From Bacillus sp. NEB1478 (GTDB lineage Bacteria; Bacillota; Bacilli; Bacillales; Fictibacillaceae): a DNA stretch of 64,000 nucleotides. Location of the stretch: contig NZ_CP134049.1 in the NCBI RefSeq assembly GCF_031582965.1, positions 3,844,001-3,908,000 of the forward strand. Direction: 5' to 3'. A program made the translations under genes and the position numbers. The notes below the pieces were generated by a model, which was not told the DNA's origin, made no database searches, and worked only from the letters and a program-made list of their open reading frames with translations. This document shows positions 51,277 through 63,051 of the stretch, in pieces; positions within the stretch are counted from its first letter, which is position 1; every line of letters starts with the position of its first letter.

Positions 51277-51410
51277 TTGATGTTTGATAAGCATCGAATC
51301 TCTTCGTTGACTTCGTCTTTCTGGTGCTCATGTATCGAAATACACTCCGCTCCTTCAAGACTTTGTCGCCTCGATCTTCTCACTTCTGAAACATCAAACA
51401 GTTCTTGCTT
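51277..51410. repeat. Family B repeat unit in the 16S-23S spacer, inverted
   Basis: The plus strand reads GATAAGCATCGAATCTC, GGTGCTCATGTATCGAAATA, CACTCCGCTCC and CTCGATCTTCTCACTTCT: the reverse orientation of the other family B loci. Its hairpin is TGTAT CGAA ATACA (51331-51344), a third stem sequence. Confidence 0.78.
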
Positions 51411-51461
51411 GGCGCAGATAAATAATATATATCTGCCTTGCATATTGTTTGGATGTCGATA

Positions 51462-51480
51462 TCTAGTTTTCAAAGAACAT
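51462..51480 (-). promoter_or_regulatory. boxA-like antitermination motif in the rRNA spacer
   Basis: Minus-strand GTTCTTTGAAAACTAG upstream of 23S, matching the same motif before 16S (minus strand of about 53234-53251). Confidence 0.65.
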
Positions 51481-51611
51481 AGTTAAAATAACCTTTCCGA
51501 TCTTTAAGAACGAAAAAATGTTATTTAGTTGAGAGTTTTGAGTTCTCTCAAAACTGAACAAAAGAAGAATAGGCGTACTTACGAAACAGACTAGCTGTCT
51601 CATAATCTCCA

Positions 51612-53164
<1,553 letters not shown>

Positions 53165-53281
53165 AGTGTTTGTCTTGCTCGTTTTTAAAACTGACGGAAT
53201 TAATTTAATTCCTTACCTATTTCTTTTGTTCAGTTTTCAAAGAACTTGTTTTTCAATGCCGCTTGTCTTAGCGACTTAAAT

Positions 53282-53310
53282 AATATATCACGCGTCGTTT
53301 TAAGTGTCAA
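53282..53310 (-). promoter_or_regulatory. SigA promoter of the rrn operon
   Basis: TTGACA (53310-53305), 17-bp spacer, TATATT (53287-53282). Only one such promoter is visible between the bofA terminator and 16S, whereas many Bacillus rrn operons have two. Confidence 0.9.
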
Positions 53311-53341
53311 TCGTTATTTCGAAATATTTTGCTGAACATAG

Positions 53342-53387
53342 AAAAAAGGTCCAAAGGCTTATTAATACTGCAGCCTTTAGACCTTAT
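53342..53387 (-). terminator. Terminator of bofA
   Basis: Minus-strand AAGGTCTAAAGGCT...AGCCTTTGGACCTT followed by TTTTC, 10 bp past bofA. Confidence 0.88.
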
Positions 53388-53396
53388 GACTATCCC

Positions 53397-53663
53397 TTAA
53401 TTAAGTATAAAGAATTCTATCGCTACCAAAGATGCTATTCCCGGCAGACCCGCTACTCCTGATATTAAAGCGGTAAACGTATTGATCGGAATGTGGATGT
53501 CGTAGGAATTCCCAATAGCATTTAATAAGAAAAGCAATAGTGCTCCTATACAAAAACGGGTTACTGCAAATCCGATCCACTTTATCGGTCTCATTGGAGC
53601 ACCTACAAGTAATAAGATAAAAATAATGGTTCCTAGTATTGCAATAACAGTGATAGGCTCCAT
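53397..53663 (-). CDS. bofA: Pro-SigmaK processing inhibitor BofA
   Basis: Mother-cell membrane protein that with SpoIVFA holds the SpoIVFB protease inactive until the forespore signals. The 88 residues have two hydrophobic spans (about 4-23 and 33-52) and the conserved tail PINTFTALISGVAGLPGIA. The ATG at 53663 follows GGAGG by 12 bp; the open frame to 53690 is not supported. Confidence 0.94.
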   Translation of the reverse strand: MEPITVIAILGTIIFILLLVGAPMRPIKWIGFAVTRFCIGALLLFLLNAIGNSYDIHIPINTFTALISGVAGLPGIASLVAIEFFILN

Positions 53664-53725
53664 ATAAAAATAATACCTCCCTGCAATCAACCAGTTTTCT
53701 TATTAGTATTGTATGGGAGTTGTCC

Positions 53726-53761
53726 AAAAAAAAGACCAGCAGCTATTTTAATCTGCTAGTC
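53726..53761 (-). terminator. Terminator overlapping the yaaL 3' end
   Basis: Minus-strand GACTAGCAG...CTGCTGGTC then TTTTTTTT. The ascending arm encodes the last residues of YaaL. Confidence 0.88.
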
Positions 53762-53967
53762 GTTACATTTCTTTTTTTTGCTTCTTTTAATAAGAAGAAG
53801 TATTTCGATTCTGCTAATTGGAGTTTAAAAAGAACTTCTTCTGATGGTTCAACACTTCGTTCTACAATTGTTTTTTGATGCATCCAATCAGACTTTAATT
53901 CATCAAGACTTTGGAGCAACTGTTGATCTCCGGACCGCTTCAAGCGCCCTTTACGGGAAAAAAACAT
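53743..53967 (-). CDS. yaaL: DUF2508 family protein YaaL
   Basis: A 74-residue highly charged helical protein (MFFSRKGRLKRSGDQQLLQS, KYFFLLKEAKKR), same length and place as B. subtilis YaaL after recR. Function unknown; some Bacilli express it from the recR operon and a sporulation promoter. Its last codons form one arm of the transcription terminator. Confidence 0.9.
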   Translation of the reverse strand: MFFSRKGRLKRSGDQQLLQSLDELKSDWMHQKTIVERSVEPSEEVLFKLQLAESKYFFLLKEAKKRNVTTSRLK

Positions 53968-53984
53968 GTAGCAAACCCCTTTTG

Positions 53985-54581
53985 TTAAATTTCTCTTCTT
54001 CCTTCAAGCGCCTTAGAAAGCGTTACTTCATCCGCATATTCTAAGTCTCCGCCTACAGGAAGTCCGTGAGCGATACGGGTAATTTTAATACCGGTCGGTT
54101 TTAAAAGCCGTGCGATATACATCGCAGTTGCTTCCCCTTCAATATTAGGGTCTGTCGCCATAATAACCTCTTGAACGCCTTCATCACTTAATCGTTTTAA
54201 GAGTTCGGCAATTTTTATGTCTTCTGGTCCTACTCCGTCCATTGGAGATATCGCTCCATGAAGGACATGATAAAGACCTCGATATTCTTTCATTTTTTCC
54301 ATGGCGATGACGTCTTTTGAATCATGAACAACACAAAGGGTCGAACGATCTCGGCTGGAATCATCACAGATCATACAAGGATCACGGTCAGTAATATGAA
54401 AGCAGTTGGAACAATAGATAAGCTGACGTTTTGCATTTACTAATGCACGGCCAAAATCCAATACGTCATCTTCTTTCATCTCCAATACGAAAAATGCCAG
54501 GCGAACCGCCGTTTTCGGTCCGATGCCCGGCAATTTCATAAAGCTTTCGATCAGTTTAGATATCGGTTCGGGATAATGCAT
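53985..54581 (-). CDS. recR: Recombination mediator protein RecR
   Basis: Acts with RecO to load RecA on gapped DNA. The 198 residues include a helix-hairpin-helix ([15 protein letters not shown]), a zinc finger (Cys57, Cys60, Cys69, Cys72) and a Toprim domain ([18 protein letters not shown]). It follows yaaK by 10 bp in the standard dnaX-yaaK-recR cluster. Confidence 0.97.
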   Translation of the reverse strand: MHYPEPISKLIESFMKLPGIGPKTAVRLAFFVLEMKEDDVLDFGRALVNAKRQLIYCSNCFHITDRDPCMICDDSSRDRSTLCVVHDSKDVIAMEKMKEYRGLYHVLHGAISPMDGVGPEDIKIAELLKRLSDEGVQEVIMATDPNIEGEATAMYIARLLKPTGIKITRIAHGLPVGGDLEYADEVTLSKALEGRREI

Positions 54582-54591
54582 GGATTACTTC

Positions 54592-54909
54592 CTAGAATAA
54601 ACCAGGAACATTTAGCCCTTTAGTGAATTTGCCCATATCTTGTGAAACCAACTCGTCTACTTTTTTAAGTGCATCGTTCGTAGCCGCTAAAACAAGATCT
54701 TGGAGCATATCAATATCGTCTGGGTCTACAACTTCCTCTTTAATTACAATATCAATGATTTCCTTGTGGCCGTTAGCTTTAACAGTTACCATACCGCCGC
54801 CTGCTGTACCTTCGATCACTTTATCTTTTAATTCCTCTTGTGCTTTTGCCATATCACGCTGCATTTTTTGCATTTGTTTCATCATATTGTTCATATTGCC
54901 TTTCATCAT
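54592..54909 (-). CDS. yaaK: YbaB/EbfC-type nucleoid-associated protein (YaaK)
   Basis: A 105-residue dimeric DNA-binding protein with Met/Gln-rich helices at the N-terminus and [35 protein letters not shown] in the core. AAGGAGG precedes the ATG pair. It lies 14 bp after dnaX. Confidence 0.96.
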   Translation of the reverse strand: MMKGNMNNMMKQMQKMQRDMAKAQEELKDKVIEGTAGGGMVTVKANGHKEIIDIVIKEEVVDPDDIDMLQDLVLAATNDALKKVDELVSQDMGKFTKGLNVPGLF

Positions 54910-54923
54910 CTTACAATTCCTCC

Positions 54924-56636
54924 TTATTCGTTTTCGTTTTCTTCTTTTATCTCGATTAATTCATCGCCAACCAGCTTGATTGCTTCTGCGATCAGAGGAT
55001 CTTCTTCCTTTTGTGCTTCTTCAGAAGAAGGCTGACCTTGCTGTTGTTCTTTAATGAATTCAGCTCTTATTTTTTGCCAGTCCGTATTTAATATGGACAG
55101 CATTGATAGGTTCTTTCCTATTGTACTATAAACTGCTTCTTCTACATAGCTTCTGTTGTTTTCTTGTGAAGCCATCTGGCGGTGAATTTCATGCTGAAAA
55201 GAAAGCAGAAATACTTGATCTGAACAGGCAGCAGGCTCTGCTCCTGACAGAAGGGCGTAGGCGCTGACTTTTTCTGAACGGATTTTATCCAGAATTTCGC
55301 CCCACATTCCTTTCAGTTCCACAAGGTTTGGTTTCTTTGCTTTTTTGAGCATCTCTTTAACTTGAGCGTTAGATGCTCCCCCGCCTCGAATGACTCTTTT
55401 TTCTTTTGGCTGTTCTTGGTCCGTTTGAGAAGAAGAGCTTTGCTGGCTATAACCGCCTTGTTTCATTTTAGAGATTTCTTGTTCCAGCTGTTCGATTCTT
55501 TGTAAAAGAGGCTCTGCAGATGTGCTATCCTGTTTAACAGAAACCGCTTCTTGTTTTTGATAGCAAATCTTGATGAACGTTGTTTCTAAAAAGATTCTTG
55601 GGTGATTTGTCCATTTCATTTCTTGCTGTGCCTGATTCAGCTGGCTGATAATCGAATAAATACTTTCCGTTTCGGTTGAATTAGCCAATTTATCAAACGT
55701 TTCATCGGTTGCGACTCTTTCGAGCAGTTCTTCGAGTTGAGGAGCCGCTTTGTACAGAAGCATGTCACGGTAATAATAAATCAGATCACCTAAAAACCTG
55801 ACAGGATCTTTTCCTTCTTGTAAAAGGTTTGAAGTAATGGTTAATGCTTTAGATACATCTCTTTCTACAAACGCTTCTGCCATGTCTGAAAGATGTTTTT
55901 GAGAAGCAGATCCAGTTACCGAAAGAACATCTTCTACTCTTACTCTGTCATCGCTGTATGAAATAGCCTGATCTAGCAGGCTAAGGGCATCACGCATACC
56001 ACCTTCTGCAGCGCGTGCTAATAATTGCAAAGCTTCATCTTCTACTTCTGTGCCGTTCGCATCCACGATTTCTTTCATTCGGCCGATCATTGAATTCGAT
56101 GAAATCCGTTTAAAATCAAACCGTTGGCAGCGAGACACAATGGTCGCAGGAATCTTATGTGATTCAGTTGTAGCTAAAATAAATATGACATGACTTGGCG
56201 GTTCTTCGAGTGTTTTTAACAGTGCGTTAAATGCTCCGGTTGAAAGCATATGTACTTCATCAATGATATAGACTTTGTACTTTACCGATGATGGAGCAAA
56301 TTTCACTTTATCGCGAATGTCACGAATGTCATCTACACCTGTATTAGAAGCCGCATCGATTTCCAGTACATCGGATATTGTTCCATTTGTGATGCCGCGG
56401 CACGCATCACACTCATTACACGGCTCAGAAACTGGAGCATTCTCGCAGTTCACGGCTTTTGCAATGATTTTTGCCGCACTTGTTTTTCCCGTTCCTCGTG
56501 GTCCTGAAAACAGGTAGGCATGGGAAAGCTTGTCCTGCATCAGGGCATTTTGTATCGTTTTGGTGATATGTTCTTGCCCGACCATATCTCTGAAGCTCTG
56601 TGGTCTCCATACACGGTAGAGTGCCTGATAACTCAT
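54924..56636 (-). CDS. dnaX: DNA polymerase III gamma/tau subunit
   Basis: Clamp-loader ATPase. The 570 residues have Walker A GPRGTGKT at 45-52, a zinc module with Cys64, Cys73, Cys76 and Cys79, the DEVHML Walker B region, and a Gln/Ser/Glu-rich linker before the tau-type C-terminal domain binding polymerase. I saw no obvious A-rich slippery site followed by a stop that would yield a gamma form. Confidence 0.97.
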   Translation of the reverse strand: MSYQALYRVWRPQSFRDMVGQEHITKTIQNALMQDKLSHAYLFSGPRGTGKTSAAKIIAKAVNCENAPVSEPCNECDACRGITNGTISDVLEIDAASNTGVDDIRDIRDKVKFAPSSVKYKVYIIDEVHMLSTGAFNALLKTLEEPPSHVIFILATTESHKIPATIVSRCQRFDFKRISSNSMIGRMKEIVDANGTEVEDEALQLLARAAEGGMRDALSLLDQAISYSDDRVRVEDVLSVTGSASQKHLSDMAEAFVERDVSKALTITSNLLQEGKDPVRFLGDLIYYYRDMLLYKAAPQLEELLERVATDETFDKLANSTETESIYSIISQLNQAQQEMKWTNHPRIFLETTFIKICYQKQEAVSVKQDSTSAEPLLQRIEQLEQEISKMKQGGYSQQSSSSQTDQEQPKEKRVIRGGGASNAQVKEMLKKAKKPNLVELKGMWGEILDKIRSEKVSAYALLSGAEPAACSDQVFLLSFQHEIHRQMASQENNRSYVEEAVYSTIGKNLSMLSILNTDWQKIRAEFIKEQQQGQPSSEEAQKEEDPLIAEAIKLVGDELIEIKEENENE

Positions 56637-56694
56637 CCCTTTGCCTCCCTTTACTCACAATTTCATCCTTCTTTATTATACTTAAACATTACAA

Positions 56695-56723
56695 AAAACT
56701 CACCCTTTAGAAAAGGATGAGTT
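56695..56723 (-). terminator. Terminator of the SRP RNA gene
   Basis: Minus-strand AACTCATCCTTTTCTAAAGGGTGAGTT then TTTTG, about 20 bp after the SRP RNA 3' end. Confidence 0.87.
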
Positions 56724-56740
56724 ATTGTTTATTATATAAG

Positions 56741-57012
56741 AATGCCGCGCACCTCTCTTTGGAGTAGTCAACCTATGCGTACAAACGCAGTTAGCTCAGC
56801 CCAGGTTGCCCCACGGCACACGAAGGAGTCCACTTACTGCTGCTTCCTTCCGGACCTGACAGGGTTCATGGGTCTCCGTTGCGCAGGACCAGGACCTCAA
56901 CACCACTTACGTCCGTCAGACCATACGTTGAACTAACCGAGGAGAGGAGTTCAGCCTCGCTACAGCGGATTGCGAGTACAGGGCACCGCTACCTCCCCAC
57001 CTAGCGCGACAA
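56741..57012 (-). ncRNA. scr: Signal recognition particle RNA (large, Alu plus S domain)
   Basis: About 271 nt. It has the universally conserved S-domain tetraloop region GTCAGGTCCGGAAGGAAGCA and GGAGACCCATG, and Bacillus-type Alu domain sequences GCGCTAGGTGGGGAGGTAGC near the 5' end. It works with Ffh and FtsY in membrane targeting. In B. subtilis scr also lies between tadA and dnaX. Ends approximate. Confidence 0.95.
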
Positions 57013-57014
57013 AG

Positions 57015-57042
57015 TGTATAACAATGTTAGAAGCACAATCAA
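57015..57042 (-). promoter_or_regulatory. SigA promoter of scr
   Basis: TTGATT (57042-57037), 16-bp spacer, TATACA (57020-57015), a few bases upstream of the predicted 5' end. Confidence 0.75.
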
Positions 57043-57095
57043 ATGTGCAAAATTTAGTATACTATGCTCTTCCTAAAAAAGCAACCGTTCAAGCC

Positions 57096-58298
<1,203 letters not shown>

Positions 58299-58382
58299 CT
58301 ATCCACCTTTTCCAATCCTATGCTACAATATTCTTTGTCTGTAATTTTTCGTTTTGTTAAATGAAAGGGAGGAAAAGGGAAG

Positions 58383-59024
58383 ATGAATTCAACCCCCTTT
58401 ATCGCAGTAGAAGGGCCGATTGGCGTAGGGAAAACATCACTTGCAAAAGCTATAGCGGAGCACTATGAATTTCAATTATTAAAGGAAATTGTAGAAGAAA
58501 ATCCTTTTCTCGGAAAATTTTACGACAACATTGACGAGTGGAGTTTTCAAACCGAGATGTTTTTTCTTTGCAACAGGTATAAGCAGCTTGAAGAGATTCA
58601 AGATCAATATTTATCTAAACAGATTCCTGTTGTTTCCGATTACCATATTTTCAAGAACCGTATTTTTGCAGGACGTACATTAAAGGACCGTCATCATCAT
58701 AAATACATGCAATGTTTCGATATTTTAACGGAAGATATGCCTGTTCCAAATATGATTATTTATATGAACGCAAGCCTTGATACATTGTTAAAGCGTGTTA
58801 AACAGCGTGGAAGGTTTATCGAACAAAACATGGATCCTGCATACTTAGAACAGCTTGCTGCTGATTATGATACATTCATGTCCGCATTTAAGAAACAGCA
58901 TCCGGAAATACCTGTGCTGACTTTTAACGGAGATGACATTGATTTTGTTGCGTATGAAACGGATAAAGAGAAAATCTTTTCCTTAATAGATGCAACTTTG
59001 AAAAAAGGAGAAGTTGCAAAATGA
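58383..59024 (+). CDS. dgk: Deoxyguanosine kinase
   Basis: Salvage kinase for deoxyguanosine in the dNK family: P-loop EGPIGVGKTS near 10-19, NPFLGKFY, WSFQTEMFFL, and the lid region RVKQRGRFIE. 213 residues. An extended -10, TGCTACAAT, lies about 50 bp upstream. It overlaps dck by 4 nt (ATGA), so the two are translated together. Confidence 0.94.
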   Translation: MNSTPFIAVEGPIGVGKTSLAKAIAEHYEFQLLKEIVEENPFLGKFYDNIDEWSFQTEMFFLCNRYKQLEEIQDQYLSKQIPVVSDYHIFKNRIFAGRTLKDRHHHKYMQCFDILTEDMPVPNMIIYMNASLDTLLKRVKQRGRFIEQNMDPAYLEQLAADYDTFMSAFKKQHPEIPVLTFNGDDIDFVAYETDKEKIFSLIDATLKKGEVAK

Positions 59025-59686
59025 ACAATAAGCAATTCGGCATACCGAACGATGCTGTAATTACTGTTGCAGGGATGGTTGGTGCCGGTAAGTCAACATT
59101 GACAAATGCTCTTGCAAAAAAATTAAACTTTCGCACCTCTATGGAGAAAGTAGACAATAATCCATACTTAGAAAATTTCTATCATGATTTTAAAAGATGG
59201 AGTTTTCATCTTCAAATCTTCTTTTTAGCAGAACGTTTTAAAGAACAAAAAAGAATGTTTGATTACGGCGGCGGTTTTGTACAAGACCGTTCCATTTATG
59301 AAGACACAGGGATCTTTGCACGTATGCATTATGACAAAGAAAACATGTCAGAGGTGGATTATGATACATATACCCGCCTATTTGAAGCCATGGTGATGAC
59401 ACCTTACTTCCCTCAGCCAGACTGCTTAATCTATCTAGAAGGCACATTGGATGACATCTTGGGACGCATTCAACAAAGAGGACGCAAGATGGAACAGGAA
59501 ACACCTGTATCCTATTGGGAAGAAATGTATGACCGCTATGAAAAATGGATTGCATCCTTTAATTCATGTCCTGTGCTCAGAGTGAATATTAACGATTATG
59601 ATCTTCGTAATAATCCTGAATCGATCAACCATATCGTTGAAAAAATTGCACAAAAAATTGAAGCGAAACGAGAAGTTCGCTTATGA
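59021..59686 (+). CDS. dck: Deoxyadenosine/deoxycytidine kinase
   Basis: dNK-family kinase for dA and dC. The 221 residues contain AGMVGAGKSTLT, NPYLENFYHDFKRWSFHLQ, the DRS motif in FVQDRSIYEDTG, and RIQQRGRKME in the lid. Paralogous to dgk directly upstream. B. subtilis has the same pair. Confidence 0.95.
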   Translation: MNNKQFGIPNDAVITVAGMVGAGKSTLTNALAKKLNFRTSMEKVDNNPYLENFYHDFKRWSFHLQIFFLAERFKEQKRMFDYGGGFVQDRSIYEDTGIFARMHYDKENMSEVDYDTYTRLFEAMVMTPYFPQPDCLIYLEGTLDDILGRIQQRGRKMEQETPVSYWEEMYDRYEKWIASFNSCPVLRVNINDYDLRNNPESINHIVEKIAQKIEAKREVRL

Positions 59687-59687
59687 T

Positions 59688-59727
59688 AAAAAGCCCCGGT
59701 AATCACTTTAAGTGAACCGGGGCTTTT
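59688..59727. terminator. Bidirectional terminator between dck and metQ
   Basis: AAAAGCCCCGGT...ACCGGGGCTTTT is a perfect inverted repeat that serves both converging transcripts. Confidence 0.93.
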
Positions 59728-59728
59728 C

Positions 59729-60538
59729 TTATTTTTTCATCCATTCAGGTTTGCCGAAACCTTTGAACTCTTTATCAATTTCTTCTTCAAATTCTTTTGA
59801 CTCAACGACTTCTTTTAAATCTTTTGCAAACTGTGATTTAACATCTTTCGTGTTAACAACAACTCGGTTCCGATAAAGATCTGGCATCTTTTCAAGCTGA
59901 ATGGCATCAAGCAGATCCATTTTTGCTGCCAGTGCAAAGTTTCCTGGAACAGCAGCGATATCCGCACTTTGGACTGCTCGTGGAAGCTGTGCTGCTTCTA
60001 ATGGTTTGAAGTTAAGTTTTTTCGGATTATCTTTTACATCCTTTTCAGATGCTGTCAGCTGGTTGACATTATCTTTTATTGTAATAAGACCTGCATCTTG
60101 AAGCATGATCAATGTACGAGCAAGATTTACTGGGTCATTTGGAATCGCCAGCGTGCTTCCCTCTTTAATAACGTCCAGGGATTTAAATTTGTCAGAATAC
60201 AACCCCATAGGTGCAGTTGGAACGATAATGACCTCAGATAGTTTCAAGTTCTTTTCTTTAGCAAAGTTCTCCATATACACTTTGTGCTGAAAAAGGTTCG
60301 CATCCAAATCTCCTTTTGATAATGCAAGGTTTGGCTGAATGTAATCACTAAACTCAACGACTTTTACTTTATAACCCTTTTTCTCAAGTGATGGTTTGAT
60401 CGCTTTATTAACCATATCTGAATAAGGTCCTGCAGTTGCTCCAATCGTGATTTGCTTTTCCTTTGAATCGGTTGAGGAACAAGCTGTTAACGCTAAAAAG
60501 AATAGTGCAGTCAGTATTGTGAATATTAATTTTTTCAT
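59729..60538 (-). CDS. metQ: Methionine-binding lipoprotein MetQ
   Basis: Extracytoplasmic substrate-binding lipoprotein of the methionine importer (NlpA family). The signal peptide ends in lipobox LTAC with Cys20 as the lipidated residue; TIGATAGPYSDMV and FEEEIDKEFKGFGKPEW are family segments. The 269 residues are typical. Last gene of metN-metI-metQ, 16 bp after metI. Confidence 0.95.
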   Translation of the reverse strand: MKKLIFTILTALFFLALTACSSTDSKEKQITIGATAGPYSDMVNKAIKPSLEKKGYKVKVVEFSDYIQPNLALSKGDLDANLFQHKVYMENFAKEKNLKLSEVIIVPTAPMGLYSDKFKSLDVIKEGSTLAIPNDPVNLARTLIMLQDAGLITIKDNVNQLTASEKDVKDNPKKLNFKPLEAAQLPRAVQSADIAAVPGNFALAAKMDLLDAIQLEKMPDLYRNRVVVNTKDVKSQFAKDLKEVVESKEFEEEIDKEFKGFGKPEWMKK

Positions 60539-60554
60539 AAATGGTTTCTCCTCT

Positions 60555-61220
60555 TTATCTTTTATTTACTTTACGTGCTAATTGATCACCAAGAAGCTGG
60601 AGCAATTGAACGATTATGATTAATAACAAAACTGTCGTGATCATTATCGTATTGTCATAACGGTAGTAGCCGAATCGAATGGCAAAGTCCCCGATCCCGC
60701 CGCCGCCAACGATACCAGCCATTGCTGAGTAACCGATTAAACTGATGGCTGTAATCGTGATGGCTTGAACAATGCCAGGCTTTGCTTCAGGCAGCATCAC
60801 CTCTCGTATAATCATCCACGGTGAAGCACCTACTGCAATGGCTGCTTCAATCACGCCTTTATCTACTTCACGTAAAGAAGCTTCGATTAGCCGAGCGAAA
60901 AAAGGAATGGCAGCTACTGACAACGACACGGAAGCTGCTTTTGGTCCTATCGTTGTTCCAGTAATTAATTGGGTGAGCGGGAGCAGTGCTACAAGCAAGA
61001 TGATAAATGGAACAGAACGAATCAAGTTAACAAGCAATCCCGCTGCATGTTTAATGTACAAGTTCTCAAACAGCAAACCTCGATCGGTTACGAATAGTAT
61101 GATGCCTAACGGAAGTCCGGCTAATAACGATATACTTAATGAGATCGCGACCATATATGTCGTCTCAAAAAAAGCCTTATTTAAATCTGGGAGTATTGAA
61201 GTTATTGAATCAAGCAGCAT
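60555..61220 (-). CDS. metI: Methionine ABC transporter permease MetI
   Basis: Membrane permease of 221 residues with five predicted spans and the EAA loop EAAIAVGASPWMIIREVMLPEAKPG region that docks with MetN (shown here only in part of its length). Called metP in B. subtilis. The start overlaps the metN end by 11 nt. Confidence 0.94.
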   Translation of the reverse strand: MLLDSITSILPDLNKAFFETTYMVAISLSISLLAGLPLGIILFVTDRGLLFENLYIKHAAGLLVNLIRSVPFIILLVALLPLTQLITGTTIGPKAASVSLSVAAIPFFARLIEASLREVDKGVIEAAIAVGASPWMIIREVMLPEAKPGIVQAITITAISLIGYSAMAGIVGGGGIGDFAIRFGYYRYDNTIMITTVLLLIIIVQLLQLLGDQLARKVNKR

Positions 61221-62223
61221 TTTTCACCACCTCCAAGCTATCTAATTTGGTCGTAATGTAGGAAATGGCTTTCTCTATTTCTGATGCATCACCGATCAGT
61301 TCCATAATGAAGATGCCCAGAGGCGTTTCTTGGATATACTCGATTTTGCCATGCAGAATATTTCCTTTGAGTTTAAAGTTTTGAAACAGTTCAGAAACGA
61401 CTGCTTCTTCTGCGACTGCTCCTTTGAAATGAATTTTGATAACAACTCCTCTTCTGCCTGCTAAAAGTTGTTCAGGTAAATTCATTTGCAGCACACTTCC
61501 AATGAAAGTTTTAGTCAGCTCTTCTTTTGGATGAGCAAATATATCGTATACGTCTCCAAGTTCGATAATCTCTCCACCCTGCATGACTGCCATTCGGTGA
61601 CAAATCTCTTTAACTACTTCCATCTCATGAGTAATAAGTACAATCGTTATACCGAGCTTTTTGTTGATTGACTTTAAAAGATTTAAAATTGATTTTGTCG
61701 TACTTGGATCGAGCGCAGATGTAGCTTCATCACATAGCAAAACTTTTGGATCATTCGCGAGTGCCCTTGCGATTCCAACACGCTGCTTTTGTCCACCGCT
61801 TAACTGTGAGGGGTACTGGTCACTCTGGTTCTCCAAGCCGACAAGTTTTAACAGCTCTAATGTCTTTTGCTTAATTTCTTCCTTTGGTTTATTTGCAGCT
61901 TTTAGAGCAAATGCAACATTTTCAGAAACTGTCTTCGCACTTACTAAATGAAAATGCTGAAAGATCATTCCTATCTTTAACCGCTCTTTTCGAAGGCTTT
62001 TTTTATCTAAGCTAGTAATAGATATCCCATCAATTAAAATCTCGCCTGAAGTTGGTTTCTCCAATAAATTCAAACAGCGCAGAAGTGAACTCTTACCGGC
62101 ACCGCTGTATCCTACTATTCCAAAAATTTCGCCTTTTTGGACAGTTAATGAGACATTCTTTACTCCAACAATCTCTCTTCCTTTAGCCGAATAAATTTTT
62201 GTTACGTTACGAACCTCTATCAT
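61210..62223 (-). CDS. metN: Methionine ABC transporter ATP-binding protein MetN
   Basis: ATPase of the D/L-methionine importer. The 337 residues show Walker A GYSGAGKSS, signature LSGGQKQRV, Walker B VLLCDEATSALD, and a C-terminal NIL regulatory domain that binds methionine for feedback inhibition. The ATG at 62223 follows GGGGGAG; the open frame to 62343 runs through the riboswitch and is not translated. In B. subtilis these genes lie far away, so this is a rearranged or newly acquired location. Confidence 0.96.
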   Translation of the reverse strand: MIEVRNVTKIYSAKGREIVGVKNVSLTVQKGEIFGIVGYSGAGKSSLLRCLNLLEKPTSGEILIDGISITSLDKKSLRKERLKIGMIFQHFHLVSAKTVSENVAFALKAANKPKEEIKQKTLELLKLVGLENQSDQYPSQLSGGQKQRVGIARALANDPKVLLCDEATSALDPSTTKSILNLLKSINKKLGITIVLITHEMEVVKEICHRMAVMQGGEIIELGDVYDIFAHPKEELTKTFIGSVLQMNLPEQLLAGRRGVVIKIHFKGAVAEEAVVSELFQNFKLKGNILHGKIEYIQETPLGIFIMELIGDASEIEKAISYITTKLDSLEVVKNAA

Positions 62224-62245
62224 CTGTTCTCCCCCTTTAAACATA

Positions 62246-62397
62246 AAGAAACCCTCTTCACAACTGGAAGAGGGCGAATATACATGCAATCGACTTATCT
62301 TCCAGAATGACACGCATTCTGCAGGAAGTAGCACCGTTCCCATTATGGAGGTTGCTGGACGTCATAGGGCCTGATCCCTCGGTCTCTCTTAATAAGT
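62246..62397 (-). promoter_or_regulatory. SAM-I (S-box) riboswitch with terminator
   Basis: Minus-strand aptamer begins ACTTATTAAGAGAGACCGAG and ends GGAAGATAAGT (P1), with the core GGGATCAGGCCCTATGA and CAGCAACC. The expression platform is the CCCTCTTCCAGTTGTGAAGAGGG hairpin (stem 8 bp) with TTTCTTT at 62246-62274. When SAM is plentiful, termination should switch off metNIQ. Confidence 0.95.
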
Positions 62398-62423
62398 GTT
62401 GAATATTCAATTAATTAATTGTC

Positions 62424-62453
62424 ATCATACTACCATCTTGAAAGTTCTGTCAA
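62424..62453 (-). promoter_or_regulatory. SigA promoter of metNIQ
   Basis: TTGACA (62453-62448), 18-bp spacer, TATGAT (62429-62424), about 25 bp before the S-box. Confidence 0.85.
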
Positions 62454-62582
62454 TATAATTTTTTAGTCCTTTAAAGTGTAAACGCTTACATTTACTACTG
62501 TGAAATTGACGGCTAGATGCGAGGAACAGATTCTATTTTGATAAATGAATGCTATTGAAATAATACACCTCCGATTACTCGG

Positions 62583-62998
62583 TGCAACTCGGAGTACTGA
62601 CGAAAAGATTCGCCGCTTATCATTCCAATCATTTGTTCATTTAGAAGCAAGAAGGTCAAGGAAGCAAAGTTGCGAGGAACAGAGCGTATTAAAAAATACG
62701 TGAGTACCACAGAAACACAGCTGACAAAGAGATTCACAGCTTATCATTCCAATCATTTGTTCATTTAGAAGCAAGAAGGTTGAGGAAGTGAAGTTGCGAG
62801 GAACAGAACGTATTAAAAAATACGTGAGTACCACAGAAACACAGCTGACAAAGAGATTCACCGCTTATCATTCCAATCATTTGTTCATTTAGAAGCAAGA
62901 AGGTTGAGGAAGTGAAGTTGCGAGGAACAGAACGTATTAAAATACGTGAGTACCGCAGAAACAAGACTGACAAAAAGATTCTCCGCTTATCAATGAAC
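62583..62998. repeat. Tandem array of ~124-bp repeats (family B), locus 3
   Basis: GATTC unit starts at 62607, 62731, 62855 and 62978 (124, 124, 123 bp). Units are more alike to each other here than to locus 1, suggesting recent local expansion. Hairpin stem CGTATT/AATACG (62685-62700 and equivalents). Open frames in the array change frame from unit to unit because 124 is not divisible by three. No gene in 62454-63005. Confidence 0.9.
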
Positions 62999-63005
62999 AA
63001 ATAAC

Positions 63006-63041
63006 AAAAAACCCACTCAATCAATATGATCAAGTGGGTTG
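63006..63041 (-). terminator. Terminator of tRNA-Ser
   Basis: Minus-strand AACCCACTTGATCA...TGATTGAGTGGGTT then TTTTG, about 11 bp after the tRNA. Confidence 0.88.
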
Positions 63042-63051
63042 AATATGTATA

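Noticed and set aside
55380..56000. Programmed frameshift in dnaX giving a gamma subunit
   Set aside because: No A6G-type slippery site with nearby stop and stem could be recognised by eye.
62224..62343. N-terminal extension of MetN
   Set aside because: The extra 40 codons are the expression platform and aptamer of the S-box; the ATG at 62223 has a strong ribosome site.
62583..62998. Possible CRISPR array
   Set aside because: Units are contiguous ~124-bp direct repeats with no short repeat/unique spacer alternation and no cas genes nearby.
62552..63033. Three overlapping minus-strand reading frames of 61-90 codons with nearly the same sequence
   Set aside because: They are translations of the tandem 124-bp units; the unit is not a multiple of three, so the frame shifts at each repeat, and no ribosome site precedes them.
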